Positions 49,105 to 59,897 of a stretch of DNA of 64,000 nt are shown one piece after another; position 1 is the stretch's first letter; the number at the start of each line of letters is the position of its first letter. The DNA is taken from assembly GCA_018402685.1 (NCBI GenBank), contig JAGYIJ010000001.1, positions 1 through 64,000 on the forward strand. The letters run 5' to 3'. The DNA is from Aquiluna sp. (GTDB lineage: Bacteria; Actinomycetota; Actinomycetes; Actinomycetales; Microbacteriaceae). The translations under genes were made by a program, and so were the position numbers. The notes below the pieces were generated by a model. It was not told the origin of the DNA and made no database searches. It saw nothing but the letters and a program-made list of their open reading frames with translations.

Positions 49105-51662
49105 TAGACCCTTGGCTTCTCAACCATCTCGTAGGTTTCGATGACGTCATCGACCTGGATGTCGTTGAAGTCTCCAAGACCAATACCGCACTCGTAATCG
49201 GCCTTGACCTCGGTGGCATCATCCTTGAATCGCTTCAGCGAATCGACCTTTAGGTTCTCCTGAATCATCTCGCCATCGCGCAAGACCCTCGCCATCGCGT
49301 TGCGGCGGATTAGGCCGCTGCGGACATAGGAACCTGCGATGGTGCCGAACTTGGAGGACTTGAAGATCTCGCGGACCTCGGCGGTGCCGAGCTGCTGCTC
49401 TTCGTACTCAGGCTTGAGCATGCCCTTGAGGGACTGCTCGATGTCATCGAGAACGTTGTAGATGACCGTGTAGTGACGAATGTCGACACCCTCACGATCG
49501 GCGCGCTCCTTGGCCTTGTTGTCTGGTCGGACGTTGAAGCCAATGATGACCGCGGCGTCAACCGTTGCCAGGTTGACATCGGACTCGGTAATTGCACCAA
49601 CACCGCGGTGGATGATGCGCAACTGAACTGAATCGTCAACGTCAATCTTGAGCAAGCTGTCTTCCAGAGCCTCAACAGCACCGGAGACATCACCCTTGAT
49701 AATGAGGTTGAGGGACTCAACCTTGCCCTCTTCAAGGGCCTTGGTGAAGTCCTCTAGTGACAAGCGCTTGCGAGTCTTGGCCAGAAGAGCATTGCGGTCA
49801 GCAGCTTCGCGCTTCTCGGCAATCTGACGAGCCTGACGCTCGTCATCGGCAACCACGAAGGTGTCACCAGCGCGTGGAACAGACTGCAAACCAAGAACCT
49901 GAACCGGTCTTGAAGGCGATGCCTTCTCGACCGCTTCACCGTTCTCGTTGAACATCGCACGCACTCTTCCGTGTGATGAACCGGCAACGATTGCGTCTCC
50001 AACCGAAAGTGTTCCGGACTGGATCAAAACGGTAGCGACCGAACCGCGACCCTTGTCCAGGTTTGCCTCGATGGCAACACCGCGAGCAGAGCGGTCCGGG
50101 TTGGCCCGCAAGTCAAGCGCAGCGTCAGCGGTTAGCAGCACGGCGTCCAATAGCTTGTCAATGCCCTGGTTCTTCAAGGCCGAAACCTCAACGAACATCA
50201 CATCGCCACCGTATTCTTCGGCGACTAGACCAAACTCGGTGAGCTGCTGACGAATCTTGTCTGGGTTAGCACCCTCTTTATCAACCTTGTTGACGGCAAC
50301 CACGATTGGCACCTGTGCGGCTTGCGCGTGGTTGAGTGCCTCAATGGTCTGAGGCATCACTCCATCGTCTGCAGCAACAACCAAGATTGCGATGTCGGTG
50401 ACCTGGGTACCACGTGCACGCATGGCGGTGAAGGCCTCGTGTCCGGGGGTGTCAATAAAGGTGATGGCACGATCTTTACCTTCGTGGGTGGCGTGCACCT
50501 GATAGGCACCGATGTGCTGGGTGATGCCACCGGCCTCACCAGCAACAACGTTTGCACTTCTGATGGAGTCCAAAAGCTTGGTCTTACCGTGATCAACGTG
50601 ACCCATGACCGTCACAACCGGAGGTCGAGGAGCCAAATCGGCGTCTTGCTCATCCTCAATGCCGGTTGAGATGTCCAGCCCAAAGCCCTCGAACAGCTCG
50701 CGCTCTTCGTCCTCTGGGGAAACGATCTCGATCTTGTAGCCAAGCTCCTCGCCAAGAATCTGGAAGGTGTCCTCATCCAAGGATGCGGTCGCAGTGGCCA
50801 TCTGTCCAAGGTGGAACAAAACGGTGATCAGCTGACCGGAGTTCGCGCCAATCTTGTCGGCAAAGTCCTGAATCGAGGCTCCTCGGCGCAAGCGCAACAC
50901 GGTGGTGCCATCGCCGCGCGGCACCATTGTGCCACCTAGGCTCGGCGCCTCTCTCTGCTCGAACTCTTCGCGCTTAGTCCGCTTTGACTTGCGAGACTTA
51001 CCTCTAGAGCCGCCCTTACCGAAAGCTCCAGCGGTTCCCGCTCCGCGACCACCGCGGCCAGCGGGGCCCGGTCTAGCGTTTGGACCAAAGCCGGGCTTGC
51101 CACCTGGTGCGCTGAAACCTCCGCCGCCAGCTGGGCGTGGTGCTCCACCTGGCCTTGGTGCTCCGCCGCCTGGGCGCGGTGCTCCTCCGGCTGGTCTAGG
51201 TGCTCCGCCGGCTGGGCGTGGTGCTCCCGGTCTTGGAGAGCGCCCCATGCCCTGGTTGGAAGAAAACGGATTGTTTCCCGGCCTGGCCATTGGGCGGGGA
51301 ATGCCCATGTCCTGGTTGGAAGAAAATGGATTGTTGCCGGCTCTTGGAGCCGGGGTTAGCGGTGCAGCTGGCTTCTCGGCCTCTGGTGATTTGGGCTGCG
51401 GGGCTTGAGCGGCTGGCTCTGGCTCTACCTCAGGGGCTTCAACCTTGGGCGCAGCCGCAGGCTTAGCCGCTTGTTTTTTAGGAGCCTCTTTTTTGGGGGC
51501 TTCCTTCTTTGGGAATGCTGCCTTTAGTCTTGCCGCAACCGGCGGAGCGATGGTGGAAGAGCCACCCTTGACGTACTCGCCAAGCTCCTCAAGTTTGGCC
51601 AATGCATCCTTGGTATCAATTCCAAGTTCTTTGGCGATGTCGTATACGCGTGGAAGCGCCAC
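49104..51662 (-). CDS. infB: Translation initiation factor IF-2
   Basis: [30 protein letters not shown]; low-complexity Gly/Pro/Arg N-terminal linker. Confidence 0.97.
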   Translation of the reverse strand: MALPRVYDIAKELGIDTKDALAKLEELGEYVKGGSSTIAPPVAARLKAAFPKKEAPKKEAPKKQAAKPAAAPKVEAPEVEPEPAAQAPQPKSPEAEKPAAPLTPAPRAGNNPFSSNQDMGIPRPMARPGNNPFSSNQGMGRSPRPGAPRPAGGAPRPAGGAPRPGGGAPRPGGAPRPAGGGGFSAPGGKPGFGPNARPGPAGRGGRGAGTAGAFGKGGSRGKSRKSKRTKREEFEQREAPSLGGTMVPRGDGTTVLRLRRGASIQDFADKIGANSGQLITVLFHLGQMATATASLDEDTFQILGEELGYKIEIVSPEDEERELFEGFGLDISTGIEDEQDADLAPRPPVVTVMGHVDHGKTKLLDSIRSANVVAGEAGGITQHIGAYQVHATHEGKDRAITFIDTPGHEAFTAMRARGTQVTDIAILVVAADDGVMPQTIEALNHAQAAQVPIVVAVNKVDKEGANPDKIRQQLTEFGLVAEEYGGDVMFVEVSALKNQGIDKLLDAVLLTADAALDLRANPDRSARGVAIEANLDKGRGSVATVLIQSGTLSVGDAIVAGSSHGRVRAMFNENGEAVEKASPSRPVQVLGLQSVPRAGDTFVVADDERQARQIAEKREAADRNALLAKTRKRLSLEDFTKALEEGKVESLNLIIKGDVSGAVEALEDSLLKIDVDDSVQLRIIHRGVGAITESDVNLATVDAAVIIGFNVRPDNKAKERADREGVDIRHYTVIYNVLDDIEQSLKGMLKPEYEEQQLGTAEVREIFKSSKFGTIAGSYVRSGLIRRNAMARVLRDGEMIQENLKVDSLKRFKDDATEVKADYECGIGLGDFNDIQVDDVIETYEMVEKPRV

Positions 51663-51745
51663 TGATTTTCTCCTGTCTGGGGCCGACCCCTAGACAGGGC
51701 TGGCCTTATTGGTGAGCGGGTCTCATTTCGAGCTACTCATTTGTT

Positions 51746-51994
51746 TCAGCCATTTTTCTCTGCCTGATTCCTATGCCATGTCTCAAGCAATGCCGTATCG
51801 GCATCGCCCAAGGCGCGTTGTAAACCTCTTCGAGTAAGCACCAAGTCAATGCAGTTCGGGTGAAACCAGGCTCCTCGACCCGGGAGTTTTTTCTCCAAGT
51901 CGATAGAAAACTGATTGTCTTCCGTCACAACCTTGACCAGTTGCCCAACCGAATCTCGCTGGCGACAGCCAACACAGGTTCGAATGGGGTTCAT
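51746..51994 (-). CDS. YlxR family (DUF448) protein
   Basis: MNPIRTCVGCRQRDSVGQLVKVV...GRGAWFHPNC; between nusA and infB. Confidence 0.9.
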   Translation of the reverse strand: MNPIRTCVGCRQRDSVGQLVKVVTEDNQFSIDLEKKLPGRGAWFHPNCIDLVLTRRGLQRALGDADTALLETWHRNQAEKNG

Positions 51995-52019
51995 TCTAGT
52001 CCCAGGGTCCAACTAATCT

Positions 52020-52997
52020 CTATTCCTGCAAAATACTGTCGGGTTGGATGTCGATTTTGGCACCGGTCAGCTTGGCTGCCAGCCTGGCATTTTGACCCTC
52101 TTTGCCGATTGCCAGAGAAAGCTGGAAATCAGGCACCAGCACCCTGACCGCTTTAGTGGCAGCGTCGATCACAAAACTGTCGGACACTCTCGCTGGGGAA
52201 AGAGCGTGGGCAACAAACTTTGCCAAGTCTTCGGAGTAATCAACAACGTCGATCTTCTCTTCGTTCAGCTCACCGCTCACAGCCCGGACCCGCTGGCCCA
52301 GTTCACCTATGCAAGCCCCCTTGGCGTTGATGCCAGGCTCTTTGGCAATAACCGCGATCTTGGTGCGGTGGCCAGCCTCTCTGGCCACCGAAGCAATCTC
52401 CACCTGACCGGAGGCAACCTCGGGAACCTCAAGGGCGAATAGCTTTCGAACTAAACCAGGGTGAGTCCTAGAAACGGTGACCTGGGGTCCCCGGGGTCCC
52501 TTTTGGACACTGGTGACATAGACCCTGATGCGTGATCCGTGTGAATAGTCCTCGCTAGGAACCTGCTCCTCTGGTGGCATCAGTGCCTCTAGAGAACCGA
52601 GGTTCACATAGACCATGTTGGAGCGAGAGCCCTGCTGGATTTGACCGGCGACGATATCGCCCTCTTTGCCCTTGAACTCACCAAGCAGGCTGTCGTCTGA
52701 AATCTCGCGCATGCGCTGCGCGATTACCTGCTTGGCAGCAAATGCTGCTACTCGACCAAATCCCTCGGGGGTGACCTCTTCTTCACCGACCTGTTCGCCA
52801 TCTTCATTGAGCACCGGCTTGAAGATCTGAACGTGACCAGTTTTGCGGTCGAGGGTCGCTCTTGGACCCTTGGCGGGATCGGAGACGTGCTTGTAATAGG
52901 CGGCCAAAATGGCGGTCTCGATGATTTGCACGAGATCGTCAAACGGAATTTCTTTTTCGCGCTCTAATAGCCTGAGGACTTGAAGATCGATATCCAC
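52020..52997 (-). CDS. nusA: Transcription termination/antitermination protein NusA
   Basis: S1 and KH domains; SRTHPGLVRKLFALEVPEV, GACIGELGQRVRAV. Confidence 0.96.
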   Translation of the reverse strand: MDIDLQVLRLLEREKEIPFDDLVQIIETAILAAYYKHVSDPAKGPRATLDRKTGHVQIFKPVLNEDGEQVGEEEVTPEGFGRVAAFAAKQVIAQRMREISDDSLLGEFKGKEGDIVAGQIQQGSRSNMVYVNLGSLEALMPPEEQVPSEDYSHGSRIRVYVTSVQKGPRGPQVTVSRTHPGLVRKLFALEVPEVASGQVEIASVAREAGHRTKIAVIAKEPGINAKGACIGELGQRVRAVSGELNEEKIDVVDYSEDLAKFVAHALSPARVSDSFVIDAATKAVRVLVPDFQLSLAIGKEGQNARLAAKLTGAKIDIQPDSILQE

Positions 52998-53016
52998 CAG
53001 CCGCTCCTTCTTCTAT

Positions 53017-54787
53017 TTAGCGCTTTGCAACAAGCTCAGCTAATGCAGATTCTAGCTTTACTGGAACTCGCTCGCCGCTCCTTCGATTCCAAAGCTCGAC
53101 CTCGCCATCCTGAACACCGCGTCCACAGATGATAATCCAAGGCATTCCCAACAGCTCCGCATCGGCAAACTTCACACCCGGGGAGAGCTTTGGCCTGTCA
53201 TCGAGCATGACGCGTAAGCCCATCTCCTGAGCCTGCGAGGCCAGCTGCTCGGCTGCCTCAAAGGCTGCTTCGTCCTTGCCGGCGGCGATGATGTGGACAT
53301 TGGCGGGGGCGACAGTATCGGGCCAGATCAAACCCTTTTCGTCGTTGAAGGCCTCGGCTATAACCGCAACCAACCTGGTGACACCAATGCCGTAGGAACC
53401 CATGGTCACTGTCACCAGCTTGCCGTTTTCATCTAAAACCTTGAGCTCAAGCGCCTCGGCATACTTGCGCCCAAGCTGAAAGACGTGACCGATTTCGATA
53501 CCCCTTGCAAGCTCTAGCTCGCCAGAACCATCAGGCGCGGGGTCTCCCGCGCGAATCTCCGCAATATCGGCAATGCCATCTGATTCAAAGTCGCGACCGT
53601 AAACCAAATTGAAAACGTGCTTCTCGTCCTGATTCGCACCGGTGATCCAAGCGCTTCCAACATTGACTCTCGGGTCTAGCAGGTAACGAATCTTGCTGGC
53701 AGCTTTTTCTCCAAGGAACTGAGAAGAATCCTTGGTCGGACCGATATAGCCCTTGACCAAGTTTTTGTGCTTTTGGAAATCTTCCTCGGTTGCCTGCTCG
53801 ACATCGTTTGGTGTGAACCATGCCTCGGCACGCTTTTGATCGACATCTCTGTCTCCCGGTATTCCAACTACCACTAGCTCACGCTTACCCTCTGGGCTCA
53901 CCAGCGCCAGCACCACGTTCTTTAGGGTGTCAGCGGCACTGAACTGCCCGGATTTTGGTGGGTGGTTGGCATTTGCAAAATCAACGAGGGTTGCAATGGT
54001 CGGAGTCTTTGGGGAATCAAAAACCTCAGCGGCTGCTAACTGTGAATAGTCCTTGGCTGGAAGCGGTTCAAAGCGAACCGCTTCGACGTTCGCTGCAAAA
54101 CCACCCTTCGAACGGACAAAGGTGTCCTCACCAATTGGTGAGGGGTTCAAAAACTCCTCGGATTTTGATCCGCCCATCGCTCCAGCATCGGCTTTCACGA
54201 TCACGTATTCCAAGCCCAAGCCTCGTAAAGATTCGCTCGTAGGCGGCGCGCTGAGCCTGGTAGCTGGTCTCCAGTCCCTCATCGGTGACATCAAAGCTGT
54301 AGGCATCCTTCATCACGAACTCACGACCGCGGAGCAGGCCGGCCCTTGGCCTGGCCTCATCGCGGTACTTGTTCTGAATCTGATAGATGCTCAAGGGGAG
54401 TTCTTTATATGAGCTGTAGAGGTCCTTCACCAGAAGGGTGAAGACCTCTTCGTGGGTGGGGGCCAACAGGTAGTCGGCATCCTTGCGATCTTTGATCCTA
54501 AAGATGTTGTCGCCGTATTCCTCCCAGCGACCGGTGGCCTCGTAGGGCTCTTTTGGCAAAAGCGCTGGGAAGAAGACCTCTTGCGCTCCGGCGGCGGCCA
54601 TCTCTTCGCGCACAATCTGCTCGATGCGGTTTTTTACCGCCAAGCCCAGTGGTAGCCAGGAAAATACTCCTGGGGCAGCGCGGCGGATATATCCGGCGCG
54701 CACCAGTAGTCGGTGGCTATCGACCTCAGCATCGCTGGGGTCCTCGCGCAGGGTCTTTAGAAATAGGTTGCTGAGGCGGTAGAGCAT
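53017..54787 (-). pseudogene. proS: Proline--tRNA ligase, frameshifted near 54210
   Basis: N-terminal ORF 54128-54787 and C-terminal ORF 53017-54306 overlap in different frames; [24 protein letters not shown] is restored by removal of one C. Confidence 0.93.
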
Positions 54788-54801
54788 GGGCTCAATGTTA
54801 G

Positions 54802-55956
54802 CTACTCGCTGACCGATACCTGTGCGGTTCCGATTTCAGATGAGTCCATCTCCGCAGCAATTCGGTTTGCCTCTTCAATCAAGGTGGCGACAATCTGGTC
54901 CTCGGGGACGGTCTTGATTACCTCGCCCTTGACAAAGATCTGTCCCTTGCCATTGCCCGATGCAACACCCAGGTCAGCCTCACGAGCCTCACCCGGACCG
55001 TTCACCACACAGCCCATCACGGCAACGCGAATTGGGACCGTTAGGTGCTCCAACCCTTCGGTGACATCGTTGGCAAGTTTGTAAACATCAACCTGTGCTC
55101 GGCCGCAAGAAGGGCAGGAGACGATCTCCAGCTTTCTAGGCCTGAGGTTCAGGCTCTCCAGAATCTGTGAACCAACCTTGATCTCCTCCACCGGAGGCGC
55201 AGAGAGCGACACTCGGATGGTGTCCCCAATGCCCTGCGCCAAAAGTGCACCGAAGGCCACCGATGACTTGATGGTGCCCTGGAAACTAGGACCAGCCTCG
55301 GTGACACCTAGGTGCAGTGGCCAGTCTCCTCTTTCGGAGAGCAGCTGGTAGGCCTTGACCATTACCACCGGGTCGTTGTGCTTTACGGAGATCTTGAAAT
55401 CGTGGAAGTCGTGCTCTTCAAACAAGCTGGCTTCCCAGACCGCGGACTCAACCAGAGCCTCGGCGGTTGGCTTGCCGTATTTCTCTAAAAGTCTTGGGTC
55501 CAAAGAACCAGCGTTTACTCCAATACGAATGGCAATGCCAGCATCCTTGGCGGCCTTTGCAATTGCTCCGACCTGGTCATCGAACTTGCGAATGTTTCCC
55601 GGGTTTACCCGCACTGCACCACAGCCCGCATCGATGGCCTGAAAAACATACTTGGGCTGGAAGTGAATATCCGCAACAACTGGAATCTGGCTGCGCTTTG
55701 CGATGATTCGCAAAACATCCGCATCATCCTGAGTGGGGACGGCAACGCGAACAATGTCACAGCCGGTTGCCGTTAGCTCGGCGATCTGCTGCAGGGTGCC
55801 ATTGATATCAGTGGTCTGAGTGGTGGTCATCGACTGCACCGAAATCGGGGCATCGCCGCCGACTGCGACCTTGCCGACCATGATTTGACGGGTTTTCTTC
55901 CTTGGAGCCAGTGTTGGTGGTGGACCTTGTGGAATACCTAGATTTATCGCAGGCAA
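54802..55956 (-). CDS. ispG: (E)-4-hydroxy-3-methylbut-2-enyl-diphosphate synthase
   Basis: [52 protein letters not shown]. Confidence 0.97.
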   Translation of the reverse strand: MPAINLGIPQGPPPTLAPRKKTRQIMVGKVAVGGDAPISVQSMTTTQTTDINGTLQQIAELTATGCDIVRVAVPTQDDADVLRIIAKRSQIPVVADIHFQPKYVFQAIDAGCGAVRVNPGNIRKFDDQVGAIAKAAKDAGIAIRIGVNAGSLDPRLLEKYGKPTAEALVESAVWEASLFEEHDFHDFKISVKHNDPVVMVKAYQLLSERGDWPLHLGVTEAGPSFQGTIKSSVAFGALLAQGIGDTIRVSLSAPPVEEIKVGSQILESLNLRPRKLEIVSCPSCGRAQVDVYKLANDVTEGLEHLTVPIRVAVMGCVVNGPGEAREADLGVASGNGKGQIFVKGEVIKTVPEDQIVATLIEEANRIAAEMDSSEIGTAQVSVSE

Positions 55957-56005
55957 CGTGTTCCTCTCATCGCAATTGTCAACTCTAATCCAAGCAACTT
56001 GCTTC

Positions 56006-57307
56006 CTAAAACAGGCCGATCGGATTCACGATATCGGCAAAAATTAGTAGCAACCCCGTGAACAGTAGTAGCACCCAAACCCCATAGGCGATTGGGAGAG
56101 CCTTCGCGGTGTCAATCGGACCGGGATCACGCTTCAAAAGCAGCTTTCCAGCCCTGCGCTTGCCAGCTTCATAGACCGCTCCCAACACGTGACCACCGTC
56201 GAGCGGCAAAAGCGGTATCAGATTGAAGGCAAAAAGCGCAAGATTCAAGGTTCCGATCAGGAGCAAAAGCGATGCCAGCCGGGTGTCAACCGGGGCATTG
56301 GCCGAGGAGACCTCGCCCGCCAATTGCCCAACACCAAGAATGGAAACCGCTCCATTGGGGTCGCGCTCGGTGAACCCGAAAGTAGATTGCGCGACGGCAT
56401 AGACCTGTTGCGGAAGCTCAAGAATGAATCCGAGCATGGCTCCGGTGGCGCCAAACGCAAAGCCAATAGAGTCACCGACCGGCAGCGGCTGAGTCTGCGG
56501 CAATAACTGCACGCCGATGATTGGCCTCAGCTCGGTAACCGGCAAGCCATTTTCATCCATCAGCGCGGCATTATCGGAACCAAAAACCTGGCGCTCCATA
56601 AACACCGGTGTGATGCTCAATGCAACCCGCTCGCCATCGCGCAGCACAACCAGCTCGGTGGCATTGCCCGGTGAGCGATTGAGGATCTCAATGACCTCAT
56701 CCCAGCGGCCCACCTCCGTGCCACTAGCCGCAACGACAACGTCGCCGGGCTGCATGCCCGCGAGCGCCGCGGGAGAAAGGGGAGCACCTGCGGAACAGCT
56801 GCCATCGGCGGTGGCATCCACGCAGTTATAGACCTGATTGATGTTCATGGAGTTTTGCATCTGACCGATGCCACTGAGGGCAATCACAATCAGGAGCACT
56901 CCCAGAACTAGGTTCATCAAAGGACCACCGAGCATGATGGTGAGCTTTTTCCAGGTGGAGAGCTTGTAGAACTGACGGTCCTCATCGGCCGGATCTAATT
57001 CTTTTCTTACCTCGGCACGAGCCTCACTGATCCACTTAGAAAAAGGTCCGCGGTAGGGCTTTGATTCTGGAGGGTACATCCCCTCCATCAAGATATACCC
57101 ACCGAGCGGGAAGGCCTTCAGGCCATACTCCGTCTCGCCCCTGGTGCGCGAATAAACAGTGGGGCCAAACCCGATCATGTATTGCTTGACCTTGAGCCCA
57201 AAGGCCTTAGCCGGCACCAGGTGCCCGATCTCGTGCAATCCGATTGATAACGCTATTCCAAGGACAACCACCAGGATTCCAAGGATGTAAAGCAGTACGT
57301 CAATCAC
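56006..57307 (-). CDS. M50 family site-2 metalloprotease (RseP-like)
   Basis: [14 protein letters not shown] (HExxH), PDZ domain, [16 protein letters not shown]. Confidence 0.94.
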   Translation of the reverse strand: MIDVLLYILGILVVVLGIALSIGLHEIGHLVPAKAFGLKVKQYMIGFGPTVYSRTRGETEYGLKAFPLGGYILMEGMYPPESKPYRGPFSKWISEARAEVRKELDPADEDRQFYKLSTWKKLTIMLGGPLMNLVLGVLLIVIALSGIGQMQNSMNINQVYNCVDATADGSCSAGAPLSPAALAGMQPGDVVVAASGTEVGRWDEVIEILNRSPGNATELVVLRDGERVALSITPVFMERQVFGSDNAALMDENGLPVTELRPIIGVQLLPQTQPLPVGDSIGFAFGATGAMLGFILELPQQVYAVAQSTFGFTERDPNGAVSILGVGQLAGEVSSANAPVDTRLASLLLLIGTLNLALFAFNLIPLLPLDGGHVLGAVYEAGKRRAGKLLLKRDPGPIDTAKALPIAYGVWVLLLFTGLLLIFADIVNPIGLF

Positions 57308-57332
57308 CTCTAAAGGCTAACGCTTGATTTCA

Positions 57333-58424
57333 CTACTGCCACTTAGCTATCAGCGAATCGGCAGTCGCCCTGGCCCAGCGCTCTGCCTCCAAAACACTCT
57401 CCAGACTCAGAGTGCTCTCCGGAGTGTGAGCCTGAACAGTCTCACTAATCACATCGAGAATCTGCAAAAAGCCAATCTTGCCCGCATGGAAGCCATCCAC
57501 CGCCTGCTCGTTTGCCGCATTGAATACCGCCGGGAAAGTCTGAGCCTTTATACCCACCGCCCTCGCAAGCTTTATTGCGCTAAAGACACTCTCATCCAGC
57601 GGTTCAAAGTTCCAGGTGTGGGCCTTTGACCAATCAAGTGGCTCGGTGGTATTTGGCACTCGATCTGGCCATGCCATTCCAAGGGCGACTGGAAGCTTCA
57701 TGTCTGTTACCGAGGCCTGGGCAATCACAGAGCCATCGTTGAATTCGACCATTGAATGCACAATCGACTGGGGGTGAACGCTCACCTCGATGCGCTCAAA
57801 GCCAATGCCGAACAGCAGGCTTGCCTCGATGACCTCTAGGCCTTTATTTACCAAGGTGGCGGAGTTGGTGGTCACAACCTTTCCCATGTCCCAGGTTGGG
57901 TGTTTGAGTGCTTGGGCTGGGGTCACCTGCTTCAGTTGCTCCCTACTAAAGCCTCTAAAGGGTCCTCCTGAGGCCGTCAGGATAAGTTTTTCGACCTCGA
58001 GTTCACTGCCCGAGCGCAGGCACTGCGCAATCGCGGAGTGCTCGGAGTCCACGGGAACGATTTGCCCCGGTCTTGCCAGCTTGGTGACGAGCTCTCCGCC
58101 TACGATTAGCGATTCCTTGTTCGCAAGGGCCAGCGTCTTGCCGCTCTTTAGTGCGGCAATCGTAGATTTCAAACCCGCAGAACCAGTGATGCCGTTTAGC
58201 ACCACGTCTGCACCAATTGCGAGAACTAGCTCCGCCGCCATATCGGCACCCACGGCAACCTGGTCACCAGCCAGCCCAAATTGCTTGGCCTGGCTATCCG
58301 CGAGCTCCTTATTGGCGTTGTAGCTGATGCCGACCAGTTCAAAACGGTCGGGGTTTTTCTGAATTACTTCTAACGCCTGGGTGCCAATCGAACCCGTCGA
58401 ACCCAAAACAATAACTTTGCGCAT
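57333..58424 (-). CDS. dxr: 1-deoxy-D-xylulose-5-phosphate reductoisomerase
   Basis: VLGSTGSIGTQALEVI, ALANKESLIVGG, PVDSEHSAI. Confidence 0.97.
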   Translation of the reverse strand: MRKVIVLGSTGSIGTQALEVIQKNPDRFELVGISYNANKELADSQAKQFGLAGDQVAVGADMAAELVLAIGADVVLNGITGSAGLKSTIAALKSGKTLALANKESLIVGGELVTKLARPGQIVPVDSEHSAIAQCLRSGSELEVEKLILTASGGPFRGFSREQLKQVTPAQALKHPTWDMGKVVTTNSATLVNKGLEVIEASLLFGIGFERIEVSVHPQSIVHSMVEFNDGSVIAQASVTDMKLPVALGMAWPDRVPNTTEPLDWSKAHTWNFEPLDESVFSAIKLARAVGIKAQTFPAVFNAANEQAVDGFHAGKIGFLQILDVISETVQAHTPESTLSLESVLEAERWARATADSLIAKWQ

Positions 58425-58431
58425 GTCTCAA

Positions 58432-58437
58432 AGCTTA
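58432..58437 (-). promoter_or_regulatory. Putative -10 box of leaderless dxr
   Basis: TAAGCT followed by 7 nt then ATG. Confidence 0.45.
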
Positions 58438-58489
58438 GAACTCGCTAGGCATCTGGCTTTCGTTGAGAACAATTTGGCCAGGTTGAATC

Positions 58490-58495
58490 TAGACT
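58490..58495 (+). promoter_or_regulatory. Putative -10 box of the leaderless aminotransferase gene
   Basis: TAGACT followed by 6 nt (CGTGGC) then ATG; no SD. Confidence 0.5.
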
Positions 58496-58501
58496 CGTGG
58501 C

Positions 58502-59830
58502 ATGAGTCTTGAACAAAAGCGAATTTTGCTAACCCCACTTCCAGGACCTGAGTCTGCAAAGCTTCAGGACCGCAGAGTCGAAGTGGTTTCCGCAGGCGTT
58601 GGCACCATGCTTCCGATCTTTATAACCGAGGCCCACGGCGCGATTCTGAAAGACGCCGACGGCAACCAGCTGATTGACATGGGATCGGGTATTGGCGTTG
58701 TCACCATTGGTCACACCAACCCTCAACTGGTTGAGGCCGTGCAAAACCAGGTTGCAAAGCTCACCCACACCCTGTTTACAGTTGCCCCCTATGAGGCCTA
58801 TGTCCGTGCCGCCGAACTGCTTACCCAGGCAGCACCGGGCAGTCACAAAAAGAAGGCTGCCTTTTTCAACTCCGGTGCCGAAGCAGTAGAAAATGCCGTG
58901 AAGATTGCTCGGAAGGCAACCGGCAGAACCGAGATCGCGGTCTTTGACCACGCATATCACGGCCGCACCAACCTCACCATGGCAATGAACTTCAAGGCCC
59001 ACCCCTACGGAACCGGATTCGGACCCCTAGCAGGCAGCGTTCACCACGCTCCCATGAGTTACCCGTATCGGGACCCAGAGGGAATGAGCGGTGAAGAGGC
59101 CGCCACCAGAGCCATCAACTACCTAGAGAAGCGAGTTGGCGCGAGCCAACTAGCGGCAGTCTTCATTGAACCAATCCAGGGTGAGGGTGGCTTCATCGTT
59201 CCTGCCCCAGGATTCCTTGCAACCTTAGATTCTTGGTGCAAGGCAAACGGCATCGTCATGGTTGCCGATGAAGTTCAATCTGGCATGGCGAGAACCGGTG
59301 CCTGGTTTGCATCTAGCTGGGAAGAGGGCTATGACCCCGACCTATTGACGGTCGCCAAGGGTATCGCTGGCGGCATGCCGCTCTCCGGCGTGGTTGGCCG
59401 CGCGGAGATCATGGATGCCGCGCATGCCGGAGGCCTCGGGGGAACCTTTGGTGGATCACCAACCGCGGTGGCAGCCGGTGTTGCTGTTATGGAGCAGTAC
59501 GCCTCTGGAAACTGGTTTGCAAGAGCGCTCGAAATTGGCGAGATCTTAAAGACCAGGCTCAATGAGCTTCAGATGAGCTATCCAATAATTGGTGATGTTC
59601 GAGGCAAGGGCGCGATGCAAGCTATCGAACTCGTAATTCCTCAGACCCAAACCCCAAACCCTGATGCCACGACCGAGTTGATGAAGCACTGTCACCAAAA
59701 CGGAGTTGTCATCCTAAACGCCGGAACCTATAACAACGTGATCAGGTTCTTGCCGCCACTAGTGATCACCGACGAGCTCTTGCACGAAGCTCTAGATGTG
59801 CTAGCTGCCGGACTGGCAAAAATATCCTGA
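58502..59830 (+). CDS. Class III aminotransferase, 4-aminobutyrate transaminase-like
   Basis: FFNSGAEAVENAVKIAR, VADEVQSGMARTG, VAKGIAGGMPLSGVVG. Confidence 0.9.
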   Translation: MSLEQKRILLTPLPGPESAKLQDRRVEVVSAGVGTMLPIFITEAHGAILKDADGNQLIDMGSGIGVVTIGHTNPQLVEAVQNQVAKLTHTLFTVAPYEAYVRAAELLTQAAPGSHKKKAAFFNSGAEAVENAVKIARKATGRTEIAVFDHAYHGRTNLTMAMNFKAHPYGTGFGPLAGSVHHAPMSYPYRDPEGMSGEEAATRAINYLEKRVGASQLAAVFIEPIQGEGGFIVPAPGFLATLDSWCKANGIVMVADEVQSGMARTGAWFASSWEEGYDPDLLTVAKGIAGGMPLSGVVGRAEIMDAAHAGGLGGTFGGSPTAVAAGVAVMEQYASGNWFARALEIGEILKTRLNELQMSYPIIGDVRGKGAMQAIELVIPQTQTPNPDATTELMKHCHQNGVVILNAGTYNNVIRFLPPLVITDELLHEALDVLAAGLAKIS

Positions 59831-59897
59831 GTGAACCCTTAGAGTAAAAACAGACCTCAGGTCAAAACAAAAAAGTAAGAATCGAAGGTGATTTTTT

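Noticed and set aside
51120-51345. Short repeats resembling a CRISPR-like array
   Set aside because: They are in-frame codon repeats of the IF-2 linker with no unique spacers and no cas genes.
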